From: an uncultured Acidobacteriota bacterium
GTDB taxonomy: Bacteria; Acidobacteriota; Terriglobia; Bryobacterales; Bryobacteraceae
Length of the DNA: 64,000 nucleotides
Assembly: GCA_902826685.1 (NCBI GenBank)
Contig: CADEFT010000007.1
Location: 147,581-211,580 of the forward strand
Reading direction: 5' to 3'
Positions 34,201 through 42,507 of this stretch are shown piece by piece. A model generated the notes under the pieces. It worked only from the letters and a program-made list of their open reading frames with translations, ran no database searches and was not told the origin of the DNA. Numbering within the stretch: position 1 is the first letter of the stretch; each line of letters opens with the position of its first letter. The translations under genes and the position numbers were made by a program.

Positions 34201-34429
34201 CCGCAACAACCTGCGCGGGCCGCGCTTCTTCAATGCCGACTTTTCGGCCGTCAAGAATACGGTGATCGCCGAGAAATATACGGTGCAGTTCCGCGCCGAA
34301 TTCTTCAACATCTTCAATACGGTGCGGTTGAATGCGCCGAATGCGAACCGGTCGGCGGCACAGTTCGGCAGGATCACTTCGGCCGCGGACCCGCGTATCC
34401 TACAGTTCGCTTTGAAGTTCGCCTTCTGA
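31232..34429 (+). CDS. Oar-like TonB-dependent outer-membrane receptor
   Basis: A 1065-residue receptor typical of Acidobacteria. Signal peptide MALRFLTLLAVFTALASAQ; carboxypeptidase-regulatory domain (SLTGTALDSSGATLPQVQV, about 25-105); plug with VVELPLNGRGAQTLVFL, VNGAGSAQVNYQLDATDHN and GNAGGGVVNIVTKSGTNDFHG; then a large barrel ending in LQFALKFAF with the terminal Phe needed for BAM insertion. Such proteins probably import oligosaccharides or peptides; no substrate genes are adjacent. GGGAGG 4 nt before the ATG decides the start, and TATACT at 31168-31173 could be the -10. The 3' end overlaps the convergent MFS gene by 30 nt. Confidence 0.93.
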   Translation: MALRFLTLLAVFTALASAQFTTASLTGTALDSSGATLPQVQVRVRNVDTGFTQDITTDATGAFLFPRLPVGTYELRLEKSGFSTYLQSGIRLTVNQVANQTVTMQLGQVSEQVTVQGDTELVVTKTAANGQLIGQKSVVELPLNGRGAQTLVFLAAGTVNLTSRYCGENCHGGVYPGEQTAGVNGAGSAQVNYQLDATDHNDSYINMNLPFPNPDSLQEFNLQSSNFTAEYGNAGGGVVNIVTKSGTNDFHGSMFNFLRNGVLNARNFFAPTQDTLKRNQFGATFGGPVLRNKLFFFGTYQGTRTRIAPSGRVGFVPTEAERRGDFSALSTRLVDPVNNQPFAGNMIPTSRIVKPASFFLGKVPVPNGPGRQLTFPGAQQVETENQFMPKVDWMTGRHQVSGRYFFTDFDRPAFIPEDNVIRSTGGNAVRVQNISIVHTFTVSPTFLVNSTFGYNRQRGGSLSGAPFSFRDAGVNIAGPQDSELKAPPALNLSITGGFGVGTAHKGDFDRSNFTFREVVTKVRGAHEFRLGGEAIRIRNDIRNTFQMMGNFTFSGQITGEGLADFLIGRAATFVQGGGEFKDLKGTKWGFFAQDNWRVSQNLTLNLGLRWDPYLPYYDRQGRVVCFQPGKKSVRYPNAPVGMLYGGENHDEGCPVAGSNAVWSNLAPRVGFAYRLTQDGKTSIRGGAGYYYTAPQASAYNPFTNIAPFAPTFRFDVVSFEDPYASAGVANPFPEQYGTKVRGPEAVFTTPAAIRAFFDKDYRIPQLLTWNLMVERQVSDWVFRVGYYANKGTWQSFNGPFREINPAIYTPGVSTIANTQARRIHRDYSNVGSWESGNNAHFQSMQWNAERRFSKGLSLLGNYTWQKTIDDFGWITPNNRRYDYAVSNDDVTHVFKFSNVWEIPKFNVTGARSLLLNGWAVNSIAVWQSGFPFSIAAGRDNSLTGIGRDRADFLGGEPQLSYGRSRADMINQWFDTSLFAFNREGTFGNSGRNNLRGPRFFNADFSAVKNTVIAEKYTVQFRAEFFNIFNTVRLNAPNANRSAAQFGRITSAADPRILQFALKFAF

Positions 34430-35584
34430 TGAGCTGACCGCCTGCGGGCGCGGCTGATCTTCGGCTTGAAAGAAGACCCAGCGGCCCGCGACGGCGGCGC
34501 AGATAACGCCGATCACCGCCATCACGAAGGCGGACGAGTAGCCGTGGCGCTTGGCCAGCGCACCGGCGCCGAAGGAACTGATACCGACAAACAGGTCGTA
34601 GAAGGCGCTCAGGAAACTGACCGCCGATCCGCGCTCATTGGCTGGCGTTTTGCGCAGCACAACGGTGGCCACCGAAGCCCATGGAAAGGAGAATCCAAAT
34701 CCCAGGATCGCGGCGGCGCCGATGGCCACCGCGGTTTCCGGCCCCGTGGCCAGAATGCTAAGGCCCACCGCCATGCAGACCAGCCCGCCGTAGAACGTCA
34801 CGCCACTGGGGATGCGGTCGGGCAGGCCGCCAAGAAAGAAGCGCGAAAGCAGGATAACCGCTGCGTAAGTGGAGAACGCGGCGGGACCCGAGTTGCCGTG
34901 ATTAGCCAGATGGAGGATGAGAAATCCCGTGATGACGGGATAGTGGACGTTCACGAATCCCATGGCGATGCCGGGCATGATCTGATGCCGGGGAATGGTG
35001 AAGCGGCGCGGGGCGTGCGAAGGAACGTAGGTTTCGGGAATGCGCGAAAGAAACGCCACCGCCGCCACGGCACAAACGGTCTGCATCAGGGCCGCCAGTT
35101 CGAACGTTCCCAGCCAGTGGCCCACCACCGGCCCGACGGAGATGCCGCCCCAGATGCCGGTGCTGACATAGCCGAGTGCCTGGCTGCTGCGCTCGATGCC
35201 CGCGATTTCGACGGCCCAGGCGGCCGCGCCCGTATAGAGGCACGCTTCCCCAAAGCCCTGCAGGATGCGCCCCAGGTAGGCGGCCGTGATGCCGATGGGA
35301 AGAAGATAGGCGAGGCCGGCCAGTCCACAGCTCGACAGACCAACGAAAAGCGCGGTCTTGCGGCCTCGATTGTCGGCCAGCGGGCCGGAGAAGAAGCGGC
35401 TGCCGAGAGCGACCAGCGAGAAGATGCCGATGACGAAACCCACCGTCTGGTCTGTGCCGCCAAGGTCGTGGCGAACATGCGGCGCCAGTCTCGGCAGCAC
35501 GGTTCCGATTCCGAGGAAGCCGAGAAACGTAGCGGCTATCAATGACCAGAACCGCGCACCCAAAGTATGCGCGGATAAACCCAT
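34400..35584 (-). CDS. MFS transporter
   Basis: A 394-residue major facilitator with 12 membrane segments. GPLADNRGRKTALFVGL is the loop 2-3 signature and GRILQGFGEACLYTGAAAW lies in TM4. It resembles drug or metabolite exporters of the arabinose-efflux group; the substrate is unknown. TAAGAT at 35592-35597 is 7 nt before the ATG; AGAGGA lies too close to be a standard ribosome site. The end overlaps the receptor gene's 3' end by 30 nt in opposite orientation. Confidence 0.9.
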   Translation of the reverse strand: MGLSAHTLGARFWSLIAATFLGFLGIGTVLPRLAPHVRHDLGGTDQTVGFVIGIFSLVALGSRFFSGPLADNRGRKTALFVGLSSCGLAGLAYLLPIGITAAYLGRILQGFGEACLYTGAAAWAVEIAGIERSSQALGYVSTGIWGGISVGPVVGHWLGTFELAALMQTVCAVAAVAFLSRIPETYVPSHAPRRFTIPRHQIMPGIAMGFVNVHYPVITGFLILHLANHGNSGPAAFSTYAAVILLSRFFLGGLPDRIPSGVTFYGGLVCMAVGLSILATGPETAVAIGAAAILGFGFSFPWASVATVVLRKTPANERGSAVSFLSAFYDLFVGISSFGAGALAKRHGYSSAFVMAVIGVICAAVAGRWVFFQAEDQPRPQAVSSSEGELQSEL

Positions 35585-35601
35585 TTCCTCTATCTTAACG
35601 G

Positions 35602-35694
35602 TTAGCGGCGGGCGGCGAGGAACCGAGGATCAGCAGGGCGGCCACGGACATCCGCGGGCCTTTGCGCGGGATCGAAGATTCGATGCGTAGCCAC
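35602..35694 (-). pseudogene. Duplicated, frameshifted tail of the YfhO gene
   Basis: The bases match the last ~90 bp of the YfhO gene at 35917-36004: translated, ESSIPRKGPRMSVAALLILG parallels EPSILRKGAWISLAALLILG. A one-base deletion (GAGGAACC against GAGGAAGCC) shifts the frame near the end, so the copy ends differently. No start or upstream part survives here. It lies in the 332-nt gap between the MFS and YfhO genes. Confidence 0.7.
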
Positions 35695-35700
35695 TGTCCC

Positions 35701-35869
35701 GAACCCACGTAGGGCGCGCCGGCCGGGATAGGCTTCCACGGCGCCACGGAGATCCACGTACCTCGACGGTGTAGCGGCTCGCGGGCAGCGCCACGGTCCG
35801 GAACCCACGTGAGGCGCGCCGGCCGGGATAGGCTTCCGCGGCGCCACGGAGATCCACGTACCTCGACGG
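35701..35869. repeat. Two 69-bp direct repeats, 100 bp apart, derived from the YfhO tail
   Basis: Positions 35701-35769 and 35801-35869 are identical but for about three bases. Translated on the minus strand they read as pieces such as EAYPGRRASRGF and RTVALPASRYTVEV, which resemble EAAYPGWRVF and RSVALPAGRHTVEM of the intact YfhO C terminus. Together with the tail copy at 35602 they show repeated partial duplication of this gene end followed by decay. Confidence 0.7.
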
Positions 35870-35916
35870 GCAGCGTCACGGTGCGAAACACTGCGTGCGC
35901 TACCCAAGTAAGGCGC

Positions 35917-37857
35917 TTAGCGGCGGGCGGCGAGGAAGCCGAGGATCAGCAGGGCCGCCAGGGAGATCCATGCGCCCTTTCGCAGGATCGACGGCTCGAA
36001 GCGCATCTCGACGGTGTGGCGGCCCGCAGGCAGCGCCACGGAGCGGAACGCTCCATGCGCCACCCCGAAGGCTGTTTCGCTGCCATCGACAAACACTCGC
36101 CAGCCTGGATAGGCGGCTTCCGACGTGATCAGCGTGGCCGGACCCGGCGCCGTGGTTTCGAGCACCACGCGGTTACCGCGATAGACGGACGCCGTCACCG
36201 TGCCGCCAGGCTCGACCGAAAAGCGCGGCCGCACTTCCAGGTTCTCGTAAACCAGGCGCCCAGGCAGCGTGGCGACGGCGCGAAAACGGGCCTGATCGAG
36301 CGTCGCGTCATCGATGGGGTTCCGTGAAAGCACGTAGCGCACGTTCATGAAATCGAGCATAGGGGAAGTCAAATCGCCGACTTCGTAGTAGCGGCCCCAG
36401 CGCTCACCTTTTACGAATTGCCGGCGGGCGGTCATGAAGGCATCGAGCGCGAAGGGGTCGTTGCCGGAAGCGGTGGGAACCGCCGTGATAGGGGCGCCCA
36501 TGGCCCAATCCATCGACTCCTCCACGGTGTCGATGCGATAGGGCGGCGTCGCGCTGCCCGTCAGCTTTCGTATCGTCTGAAGCACTTCCGGCACACCATC
36601 GACGTGCGCCTCTCCGATGCCGGGATTCTCGAATTTCCACGCCGTGTTGATGGGGCGCGAGGAACTGACCAGGATCAAATCCATGGCGACGGCCGCGAGA
36701 ACCGGCCATCGCCAGCGCGCTGGGATCGCCGCCAGACCGTAGCCGCACAGCACCGCCAGCGCCAGGCTGAAAGCAACCATGGCGAATTCGAGGTAGATGG
36801 CGGACTTCAGGAAATCCGGCAGCGAAACGAACCCAACGCGTCCGAGCGGGGTGGAATCGCCGAGCATCCACAGCAGTCCGGCCGCGGTGAGCAAGGCGTA
36901 GCGCCAAACGAAAGCCGGCCGCCTCCACAGCGCCAGCGCCGCCAGCGCCAGCACCGTCAGGCCGGAGTACAAGTAGAGGAACGTGGGATCGTGCGGCTGA
37001 CGAAACGTCTTGAGATCGAAGACGCCGAAATGATTCGGCGAGAGCAGCGTCCAAAGGGAACCGGCCGGGATGCCGCCGCCGGTGCCCATCCAATCCATGC
37101 GGTAGCGCGCCACCGAAAGCCCTGTGAGCTCGAGCGTGGGCAGTAGCTGCACGGCGCTCAATACCAGCGAGGCGGCCAGCGCGGCGATGGCGGCGGCAAA
37201 CGTGCGCCAGCCATGCAGCGCGCCGAAGATGGCGGCGAATCCGAATACGGCGCTGGTCACCGCCGGGAACCCGGCGAGGAACACCATCGACAACGCAATC
37301 GCGGTGACAGCCGCCCAGCGCACCGCGCCCGAGCGTTGAAAGCGCAACAGGCTCCACCAGACCAGGGGCAGGTAGCAGGCGGCGTTGATTGCGCCCAGGT
37401 GCTGCGTCTGCGAGGAAAAGAACGCGCCCAATTGGAAGGCCGTCGCCGCCGCCAGCGAACACACCGTATCGAGGCCGAGTTCTCGCGCCAGCCAGTAGGT
37501 GAAGCATCCGCCCGCGAATACATGCAGCACCAGTTGCCACTCCAGCACGTAGAGCAGCGCGTCCGAACTGCCGGGCGCGGTGAGGTTATGAATCAACAGT
37601 GCGGCGATGGTGGGCGGATAGAAAAGCTGCGTGGTGAGGTTGGCGTAGAGCGGACGGCCGCAGTAGACCGATGGGTCCCAGAGCGGCAGCTCCCAGGCGC
37701 GCAACGATTCGGCGGTAAACCAGGCGATGGGCAGGTGATAGCCGCGAATGTCCCAGGGGATGACGAACCCGGGCACGAACAGAACCTTGCGAAAGAAGAG
37801 CAGGATTTCGGCGAGCAGAAGAAGATAAGGACCTGAGCGCCCCGCCAGTAGCCGCAC
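35917..37857 (-). CDS. YfhO-family polytopic membrane protein
   Basis: A 646-residue membrane protein with about 11-13 hydrophobic segments and a C-terminal extracytoplasmic beta domain ending in one more helix (AWISLAALLILGFLAARR). Early GT-C-type motifs are PWDIRGYHLPIAWFTAESLR and YCGRPLYANL, and YPGWRVFVDG near residue 570 is the YfhO hallmark. Gram-positive YfhO transfers sugars onto lipoteichoic acid; in Acidobacteria the role is unknown, presumably a polyprenyl-dependent sugar transfer. The GTG at 37857 follows TATAGT (37866-37871) by 8 nt. Degenerate copies of its 3' end lie just downstream. Confidence 0.82.
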   Translation of the reverse strand: MRLLAGRSGPYLLLLAEILLFFRKVLFVPGFVIPWDIRGYHLPIAWFTAESLRAWELPLWDPSVYCGRPLYANLTTQLFYPPTIAALLIHNLTAPGSSDALLYVLEWQLVLHVFAGGCFTYWLARELGLDTVCSLAAATAFQLGAFFSSQTQHLGAINAACYLPLVWWSLLRFQRSGAVRWAAVTAIALSMVFLAGFPAVTSAVFGFAAIFGALHGWRTFAAAIAALAASLVLSAVQLLPTLELTGLSVARYRMDWMGTGGGIPAGSLWTLLSPNHFGVFDLKTFRQPHDPTFLYLYSGLTVLALAALALWRRPAFVWRYALLTAAGLLWMLGDSTPLGRVGFVSLPDFLKSAIYLEFAMVAFSLALAVLCGYGLAAIPARWRWPVLAAVAMDLILVSSSRPINTAWKFENPGIGEAHVDGVPEVLQTIRKLTGSATPPYRIDTVEESMDWAMGAPITAVPTASGNDPFALDAFMTARRQFVKGERWGRYYEVGDLTSPMLDFMNVRYVLSRNPIDDATLDQARFRAVATLPGRLVYENLEVRPRFSVEPGGTVTASVYRGNRVVLETTAPGPATLITSEAAYPGWRVFVDGSETAFGVAHGAFRSVALPAGRHTVEMRFEPSILRKGAWISLAALLILGFLAARR

Positions 37858-37874
37858 CTCTGGCGACTATACCA

Positions 37875-38762
37875 TCAGCCATGCTGGTGGCTGGCGATGA
37901 CGCGTTCACTGAATCCGCCCACCAGGCTGCCCTGGCGTACGAACATCCAGTCGCTGATCTCCGATGCGGTGGCCCAGACGCGATCGCCCTGCTTCAGCTC
38001 GAGCCGGTGCGGATGGCTGTCGATCAGTCCGGCGATCCGTTCGCCGTTGATGTTGCAGACGCGAATCCAGATGCGCTCCTTCAACTTGCCGTCGGAGACC
38101 ACAACCTTGACGGAAAATAGCTGCCCGGGCTGGCGCGTGCGGAAAGCGTCGAGAAACTCCTGCCAGCGGCGCTGGGCTTCGAGCGCCACCGGCGGCGTTT
38201 CCCCCTCTTTCGGCTCAACGGCCGTTTCGCGGAACGCATCGAAGGGATTGGCGCCTTCCAGGCGGTCCTTGAGCGCCAGGCCGCAAAGCCGCATCTGATT
38301 GGTGTGCGGCGAGATCAGTACCAGGCAATCGTCTTCCACCAGTTGCGAGGTGAGCTTGCCCAGAAGCCCCATGCACTCGATGAAGTCCTTGCCTTCCGGG
38401 TTCTGCGGCCTCAACAGATCGACGCTCAGGAACGCTTTGTGTTTGGAAAACGCGCGGCGCACCGCGTCGGAGGCGACGTGGCGCGTGGCACGCTGCATGT
38501 CCTTCACATAAGGCATCGGCTGATTGGTGACAACCAGCGACCGGTTGCTCGACGAGACCACGTAGGTGGGCGGCTCACCGACCACCACGCCTCCCTCTTC
38601 GCCTGAGCCGTAGTGTCTGGCCCAGGCGGCGGACGACGCCACCCGCACCTGCTCGTTATCCAACTGGCGTGGACCGTCGAGCAGCATGACCAGCGAGATG
38701 AGCGGCTTGTCAGGCGCGGCCTGAAATCCGAGTACGCGGTTCATGAGGTTGATCAGCGACAT
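37875..38762 (-). CDS. DUF2314-domain protein
   Basis: A 295-residue soluble protein. The C-terminal third matches DUF2314: FSVKVVVSDGKLKERIWIRV, then RIAGLIDSHPHRLELKQGD and ISDWMFVRQGSLVGGFSER. The N-terminal part (ISLVMLLDGPRQL, DAVRRAFSKHKAFLSVDLL) resembles a domain often fused to it. Function unknown. The ATG at 38762 is chosen for GAGGA 6-7 nt upstream; a longer open frame runs to 38924 and into the aldo/keto reductase. The 109-nt gap before it shows no clear promoter. Confidence 0.75.
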   Translation of the reverse strand: MSLINLMNRVLGFQAAPDKPLISLVMLLDGPRQLDNEQVRVASSAAWARHYGSGEEGGVVVGEPPTYVVSSSNRSLVVTNQPMPYVKDMQRATRHVASDAVRRAFSKHKAFLSVDLLRPQNPEGKDFIECMGLLGKLTSQLVEDDCLVLISPHTNQMRLCGLALKDRLEGANPFDAFRETAVEPKEGETPPVALEAQRRWQEFLDAFRTRQPGQLFSVKVVVSDGKLKERIWIRVCNINGERIAGLIDSHPHRLELKQGDRVWATASEISDWMFVRQGSLVGGFSERVIASHQHG

Positions 38763-38871
38763 ATGATTCCTCATGCGTCTCATCGGCGGACTCATGGTGC
38801 CCCGATACCTGCTCAGGCTTTCCAGACAGGGTCGTACAACGAGGATCGGCGCGACCCTTAGGCGTCTCCGC

Positions 38872-39843
38872 TTACGCCCAGCGCATATGCTCACCGTCCT
38901 GGTGAGGCACAACGTTGCGCGCATTCGACGCCGGCTTCTTGTAGCGTTCCACTTTCGTGCCGATGGGCCCTTTCGCGGTACGTTCCAGCAGCGTGCTGAT
39001 CTCGGCTGCCGGCATCTTCTCGAATGCCTTTACGATGGCGACATTCTGCTCCAATTGCTCCACCGTTTCGACGCCGGAAACCTGCGTATCCACGGGTTGG
39101 CTGAGCGAGAAGCGCAGGCATTCCTCGATGGTGGCGACCTTATGCTGCGTGATGCCGCCGATGGCGTTGCTCTTCATGCCGATCAAGCCGAGGCCCTTCT
39201 TCTTGATCTTCGGCATCACCGAATGGATGAAGCTCAGATAGTGCGGGTCGACGAGGTTGACGGGATGCTGCACGGTCTCCCATCCGTCATAACCGTCGAG
39301 CAGGCGCTGGTGCACCGTCGGGTCGTGATGCCCGGTGAAGCCGATATGACGGACCTTGCCCTGTTTCTTCGCTTCGACAAACGCTTCCAGCGAGCCGCCG
39401 GGGCCGAAGATCTTGTCGACTTCGGCGTGCGTGGACACTTCATGGCACTGCCACAGATCGAGGTAGTCGGTGTTCATGCGCTTCAGCGTTTCTTCAAGCT
39501 GCTGCATCGCCGACTTCCGGTCGCGCAACTGCGCTTTCGACATCAGGAGGATTTTCTTGCGCAACCCTCCGGTCAGCGCCTTGCCGTAGACTTCATCGCT
39601 ACGGCCGTTGTGGTACTTGTGGGCGCTGTCAAAGAACGTCACGCCCAGGTCGATGGCGCGATGGATGATGCGGACGCCTTCCTCCTCGCCCTTGACGGCC
39701 ATGTGAAAGCCGCCCAGGGTGAACTTCGATACTTCGAGTCCGCTCTTGCCGAGTGTGCCCATCGGCATGGGCGCGGCGGCAAGGGCTTTGCGATCCGCGG
39801 CCAGCGCGGCGGTGGCGAGCGATAGGAAGACGCGGCGTTTCAT
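38872..39843 (-). CDS. Tat-exported aldo/keto reductase
   Basis: A 323-residue aldo/keto reductase with a Tat-like signal (KRRVFLSLATAALAADRKALAA). Barrel motifs: GVTFFDSAHKYHNGRSDEV with the catalytic Asp and Tyr region near residue 70, ILLMSKAQL with the Lys, and YLDLWQCHEVS with the His near 135, followed by SLEAFVEAKKQGKVRHIGFTG. These enzymes reduce or oxidise sugar carbonyls with NADP. It follows the KduD-like gene by 24 nt and ends the ThuA-ADH-KduD-AKR operon. Confidence 0.87.
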   Translation of the reverse strand: MKRRVFLSLATAALAADRKALAAAPMPMGTLGKSGLEVSKFTLGGFHMAVKGEEEGVRIIHRAIDLGVTFFDSAHKYHNGRSDEVYGKALTGGLRKKILLMSKAQLRDRKSAMQQLEETLKRMNTDYLDLWQCHEVSTHAEVDKIFGPGGSLEAFVEAKKQGKVRHIGFTGHHDPTVHQRLLDGYDGWETVQHPVNLVDPHYLSFIHSVMPKIKKKGLGLIGMKSNAIGGITQHKVATIEECLRFSLSQPVDTQVSGVETVEQLEQNVAIVKAFEKMPAAEISTLLERTAKGPIGTKVERYKKPASNARNVVPHQDGEHMRWA

Positions 39844-39867
39844 AGCGATTCCAATGTACCAGAGGGC

Positions 39868-40635
39868 TCAGCGGCCCATCCAGCCGCCATCGACCACCAG
39901 AATCTCACCGCTCACGTAATCGGAAGCGCGGGAGGCGAGAAAGACGGCGGCGCCTTTGAAATCCTCCGGTTCGCCCCAGCGGCCCGCGGGGATGCGCGAC
40001 AGGATGGCGGGATTGCGCACCGGATCGGCTCGCAGGGCGGTGGTGTTGTCGGTGGCGATATAGCCGGGCGCGATGGCGTTCACCTGCACCCCCTTTCCGG
40101 CCCATTCATTGGCCAGCGCCTTGGTGAGCTGGCCGATGGCTCCTTTGCTCGCCGCGTAGCCGGGCACGGTGATGCCGCCTTGAAAAGTCAGCAGAGACGC
40201 GGTAAAGATGATCTTGCCGGAGCCGCGCTCCACCATCCGCTTGCCGATTTCGCGGCTTAGCGTCCATTGCGAATTCAGGTTGGTCTGGATGATTTCATCC
40301 CAGTACTCATCCGGGTGCTCGGCCGCCGGTTTGCGCAGGATGTGGCCGGCGTTGTTCACAAGAATGTCGATGACGGGAAAATCGCGCGTCACGTCGCGGG
40401 CGAATCGCGCCACCGCGTCGCGATCCTTGAAATCGGCCGCATAACCGTGAAAGCGGCGGCCGAGCGCGGTAACTTCCCTTTCAATGTCGCTATCGGATTC
40501 GAGCGAGCGGCTAACGCCAACGATGTCGGCCCCCGCTTCGGCCAGCCCCAGCGCCATTCCCTTCCCGATGCCGCGGCGGCAGCCGGTTACCAGCGCAATC
40601 CTGCCATCCAGCCTGAACAGATCGAGCACACCCAT
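39868..40635 (-). CDS. kduD: SDR oxidoreductase, 2-deoxy-D-gluconate 3-dehydrogenase (KduD)-like
   Basis: A 255-residue classical SDR. The cofactor motif TGCRRGIGKGMALGLAEAG is near residue 17, NNAG near 93, and the catalytic Ser-Tyr-Lys in FTASLLTFQGGITVPGYAASK near 145-163. VPGYAASKGAIGQLTKALAN and VNAIAPGYIATDNTTALR are highly typical of KduD, which acts in pectin and uronate breakdown. It lies 9 nt after the alcohol dehydrogenase gene. A neighbouring sugar-acid dehydratase pair at 0-2.4 kb suggests a broader sugar-acid diet. Confidence 0.85.
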   Translation of the reverse strand: MGVLDLFRLDGRIALVTGCRRGIGKGMALGLAEAGADIVGVSRSLESDSDIEREVTALGRRFHGYAADFKDRDAVARFARDVTRDFPVIDILVNNAGHILRKPAAEHPDEYWDEIIQTNLNSQWTLSREIGKRMVERGSGKIIFTASLLTFQGGITVPGYAASKGAIGQLTKALANEWAGKGVQVNAIAPGYIATDNTTALRADPVRNPAILSRIPAGRWGEPEDFKGAAVFLASRASDYVSGEILVVDGGWMGR

Positions 40636-40644
40636 GTTCGTTCC

Positions 40645-41661
40645 TTAGCTGCACTGAATCAGAATCTTCATCACGTCGCCGCCGCCTTCGAGCTGGCGGA
40701 ACCCATCGGCCAGACCTTCCAAAGGAAGGGTGGCGGAGATGAGCTTGTCGAAAGGCAGCGCTCCACCGGCGGCGAGAGCGATCGCTTTTTCGAAATCTTC
40801 CGGCTCATAGACGCGCGCGCCCACCATCTTGATCTCGCGCCAGAAGAAGCGGAACAGATCGACCGGAACCGGCTTGGCGTGAATCGCCACCATGACGATA
40901 CGGCCGCGCACGCGGGGTAGAGCGGTCATGGCGGCGGCGGCGCCGGGGGCTCCGGTGACTTCGAAGACCACGTCGGCGCCGGCGGTGCCGGTCTCGCGAT
41001 TCACCAGTTCCGCGACGTCGGTTTCCTTGGGATTGACGCCGCGAATACCGAGCGATTCGAGCATTCTCAGCCGGTGCGGATTGATCTCGCTCACCAGCAC
41101 GTTGGCGCCTCCATTGCGTGCCACCAGGGCGATGAGCGCGCCGATGGGCCCGCCTCCCTGCACCACGACGTATTCGCCGCGCTGCAATTCGCCGAGCCGC
41201 ACGTCATGGCAGGCCACCGCGATCGGTTCGATCATCGCGCCCTGCTCAAACGACAGATTCGCCGGAAGCCGGTGGAGCGTGTGAACCGGAACGTTCCAGA
41301 TGCCCTGCATGGCGCCGGGGGAATCGATGCCGATGAACTTGAGCTTCTGGCAAATGTGGCTGTGGCCGGCGCGGCAGGCGGGACACTCGCCGCAATAGTC
41401 GAGCGGGCGCACCGTGATGCGGTCGCCCTCTTTCCAGCCTTCGACGCCCGGACCCGCTTTCGTCACCGTACCGGACATCTCATGCCCGATCACCTGCGGC
41501 ATCTTCACGCGATGATCCATGTTGCCGTGGAAGATATGCAGATCGGTGCCGCAGATGCCGCAATGCGACACCTGAATCTGAACCTGACCGGCCGCGGGCG
41601 TGGCCGTCCCGCAGTCGCCGATGCGAATCTTCTTGTCGCCTTCGTAGTAAGCGGCTCTCAT
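40645..41661 (-). CDS. Zinc-dependent alcohol/sorbitol dehydrogenase family protein
   Basis: A 338-residue medium-chain dehydrogenase. Catalytic zinc ligands: CGICGTDLHIFHG near residue 37, GHEMSG near 63 with the His-Glu pair. Structural zinc site: CGECPACRAGHSHIC near 90-105. NAD site: VVQGGGPIGALIALVARNGG near 165. Relatives oxidise polyols or sugar acids such as L-idonate or threonine. The ATG at 41661 has GAGG 9-11 nt upstream and lies 11 nt after the ThuA gene. All ligands look intact. Confidence 0.88.
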   Translation of the reverse strand: MRAAYYEGDKKIRIGDCGTATPAAGQVQIQVSHCGICGTDLHIFHGNMDHRVKMPQVIGHEMSGTVTKAGPGVEGWKEGDRITVRPLDYCGECPACRAGHSHICQKLKFIGIDSPGAMQGIWNVPVHTLHRLPANLSFEQGAMIEPIAVACHDVRLGELQRGEYVVVQGGGPIGALIALVARNGGANVLVSEINPHRLRMLESLGIRGVNPKETDVAELVNRETGTAGADVVFEVTGAPGAAAAMTALPRVRGRIVMVAIHAKPVPVDLFRFFWREIKMVGARVYEPEDFEKAIALAAGGALPFDKLISATLPLEGLADGFRQLEGGGDVMKILIQCS

Positions 41662-41672
41662 CGTTTGGTTCC

Positions 41673-42494
41673 TCAATGGCGCAGAAGCCAGCGCACGGCG
41701 TTCTTCTGCAACTTCTCGTATTCGGGGTTCCACAGGGCCGTGATCATGTGGCCCGGCGCCAGGTAAGAGACGCGGCCTTTGCCGTAGTCGTAAGCCCAGC
41801 CGGCGGCCGATTTGGGGCCCAATTCCTTCCAGCCGAGTCCGTCTTCGTTGACGCTTTCGAGCAGCAGGTGCTTGGGATCTTTGAGGTACTTCATGAAGTG
41901 CTGCTCGTCGGTGACGACAAAATCGCGCACGCCTTCGGTAATCGGATGGCTCGAGTTGGTCACCTTGACCTTGAACCTGCGGATTGGCGGATGGCCTTCG
42001 GTGACGGCGCCGAGGACGTCTTTGAAATCCTCATTGTGCGGGCTGATGTAGGTGACGTTGTGGAGCAGCAGCACGCCTCCGCCCGACTGCGCGAAATCCT
42101 TCACCGCCTTGCCCTGGGCGGGCGTGATCCAATAATGCGGCTTGCCTTCGGTCTTGAGTAAGGGCGGCTCGCTCACCAGCGGCGCGTTGGCGCGCACCCA
42201 TCCGGCGTAGGTGCTGTTATCGGCATAGCCTTCGGGCCACGTCATGCCGTCGCGCAGCATGATGAGCAGCTTGTAGCGCGAAAGGTGCGCGGTGTTGAGC
42301 GATTGGAGATCGTCGGAGAAATCGATGGAGAGTCCGGCGCCGCGATTGAGCGTTTTGCCAAGCGCGATGCGGATGTAGTCGATGTTGTGATAGCGGTCGC
42401 CGGCCAGGCAGAACGCCGTGGCGGGTGCGCCTTTGAGAATAGCGGGAGCGGCGGCAAACGCGCCGAGAACGGAGCGGCGTGTCAGGCGATTCAT
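41673..42494 (-). CDS. Tat-exported ThuA-like protein
   Basis: A 273-residue protein with a Tat-like signal (LTRRSVLGAFAAAPAIL) and a ThuA/glutamine amidotransferase-like domain. GGGVLLLHNVTYISPHN near residue 138, FKVKVTNSSHPITEGVRDF, and VSYLAPGHMITALWNPEYEK at the end match trehalose-utilisation ThuA, which helps convert trehalose to 3-keto forms. It is first of a four-gene sugar operon (ThuA, ADH, KduD, AKR). It stops 13 nt from the dCMP deaminase stop-proximal end upstream, so read-through is possible. Confidence 0.83.
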   Translation of the reverse strand: MNRLTRRSVLGAFAAAPAILKGAPATAFCLAGDRYHNIDYIRIALGKTLNRGAGLSIDFSDDLQSLNTAHLSRYKLLIMLRDGMTWPEGYADNSTYAGWVRANAPLVSEPPLLKTEGKPHYWITPAQGKAVKDFAQSGGGVLLLHNVTYISPHNEDFKDVLGAVTEGHPPIRRFKVKVTNSSHPITEGVRDFVVTDEQHFMKYLKDPKHLLLESVNEDGLGWKELGPKSAAGWAYDYGKGRVSYLAPGHMITALWNPEYEKLQKNAVRWLLRH

Positions 42495-42507
42495 CGAATC
42501 GGTTGTA

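Noticed and set aside
35595..35907. Three overlapping minus-strand small reading frames before YfhO
   Set aside because: They are frames through the duplicated YfhO tail and 69-bp repeats, not independent genes.
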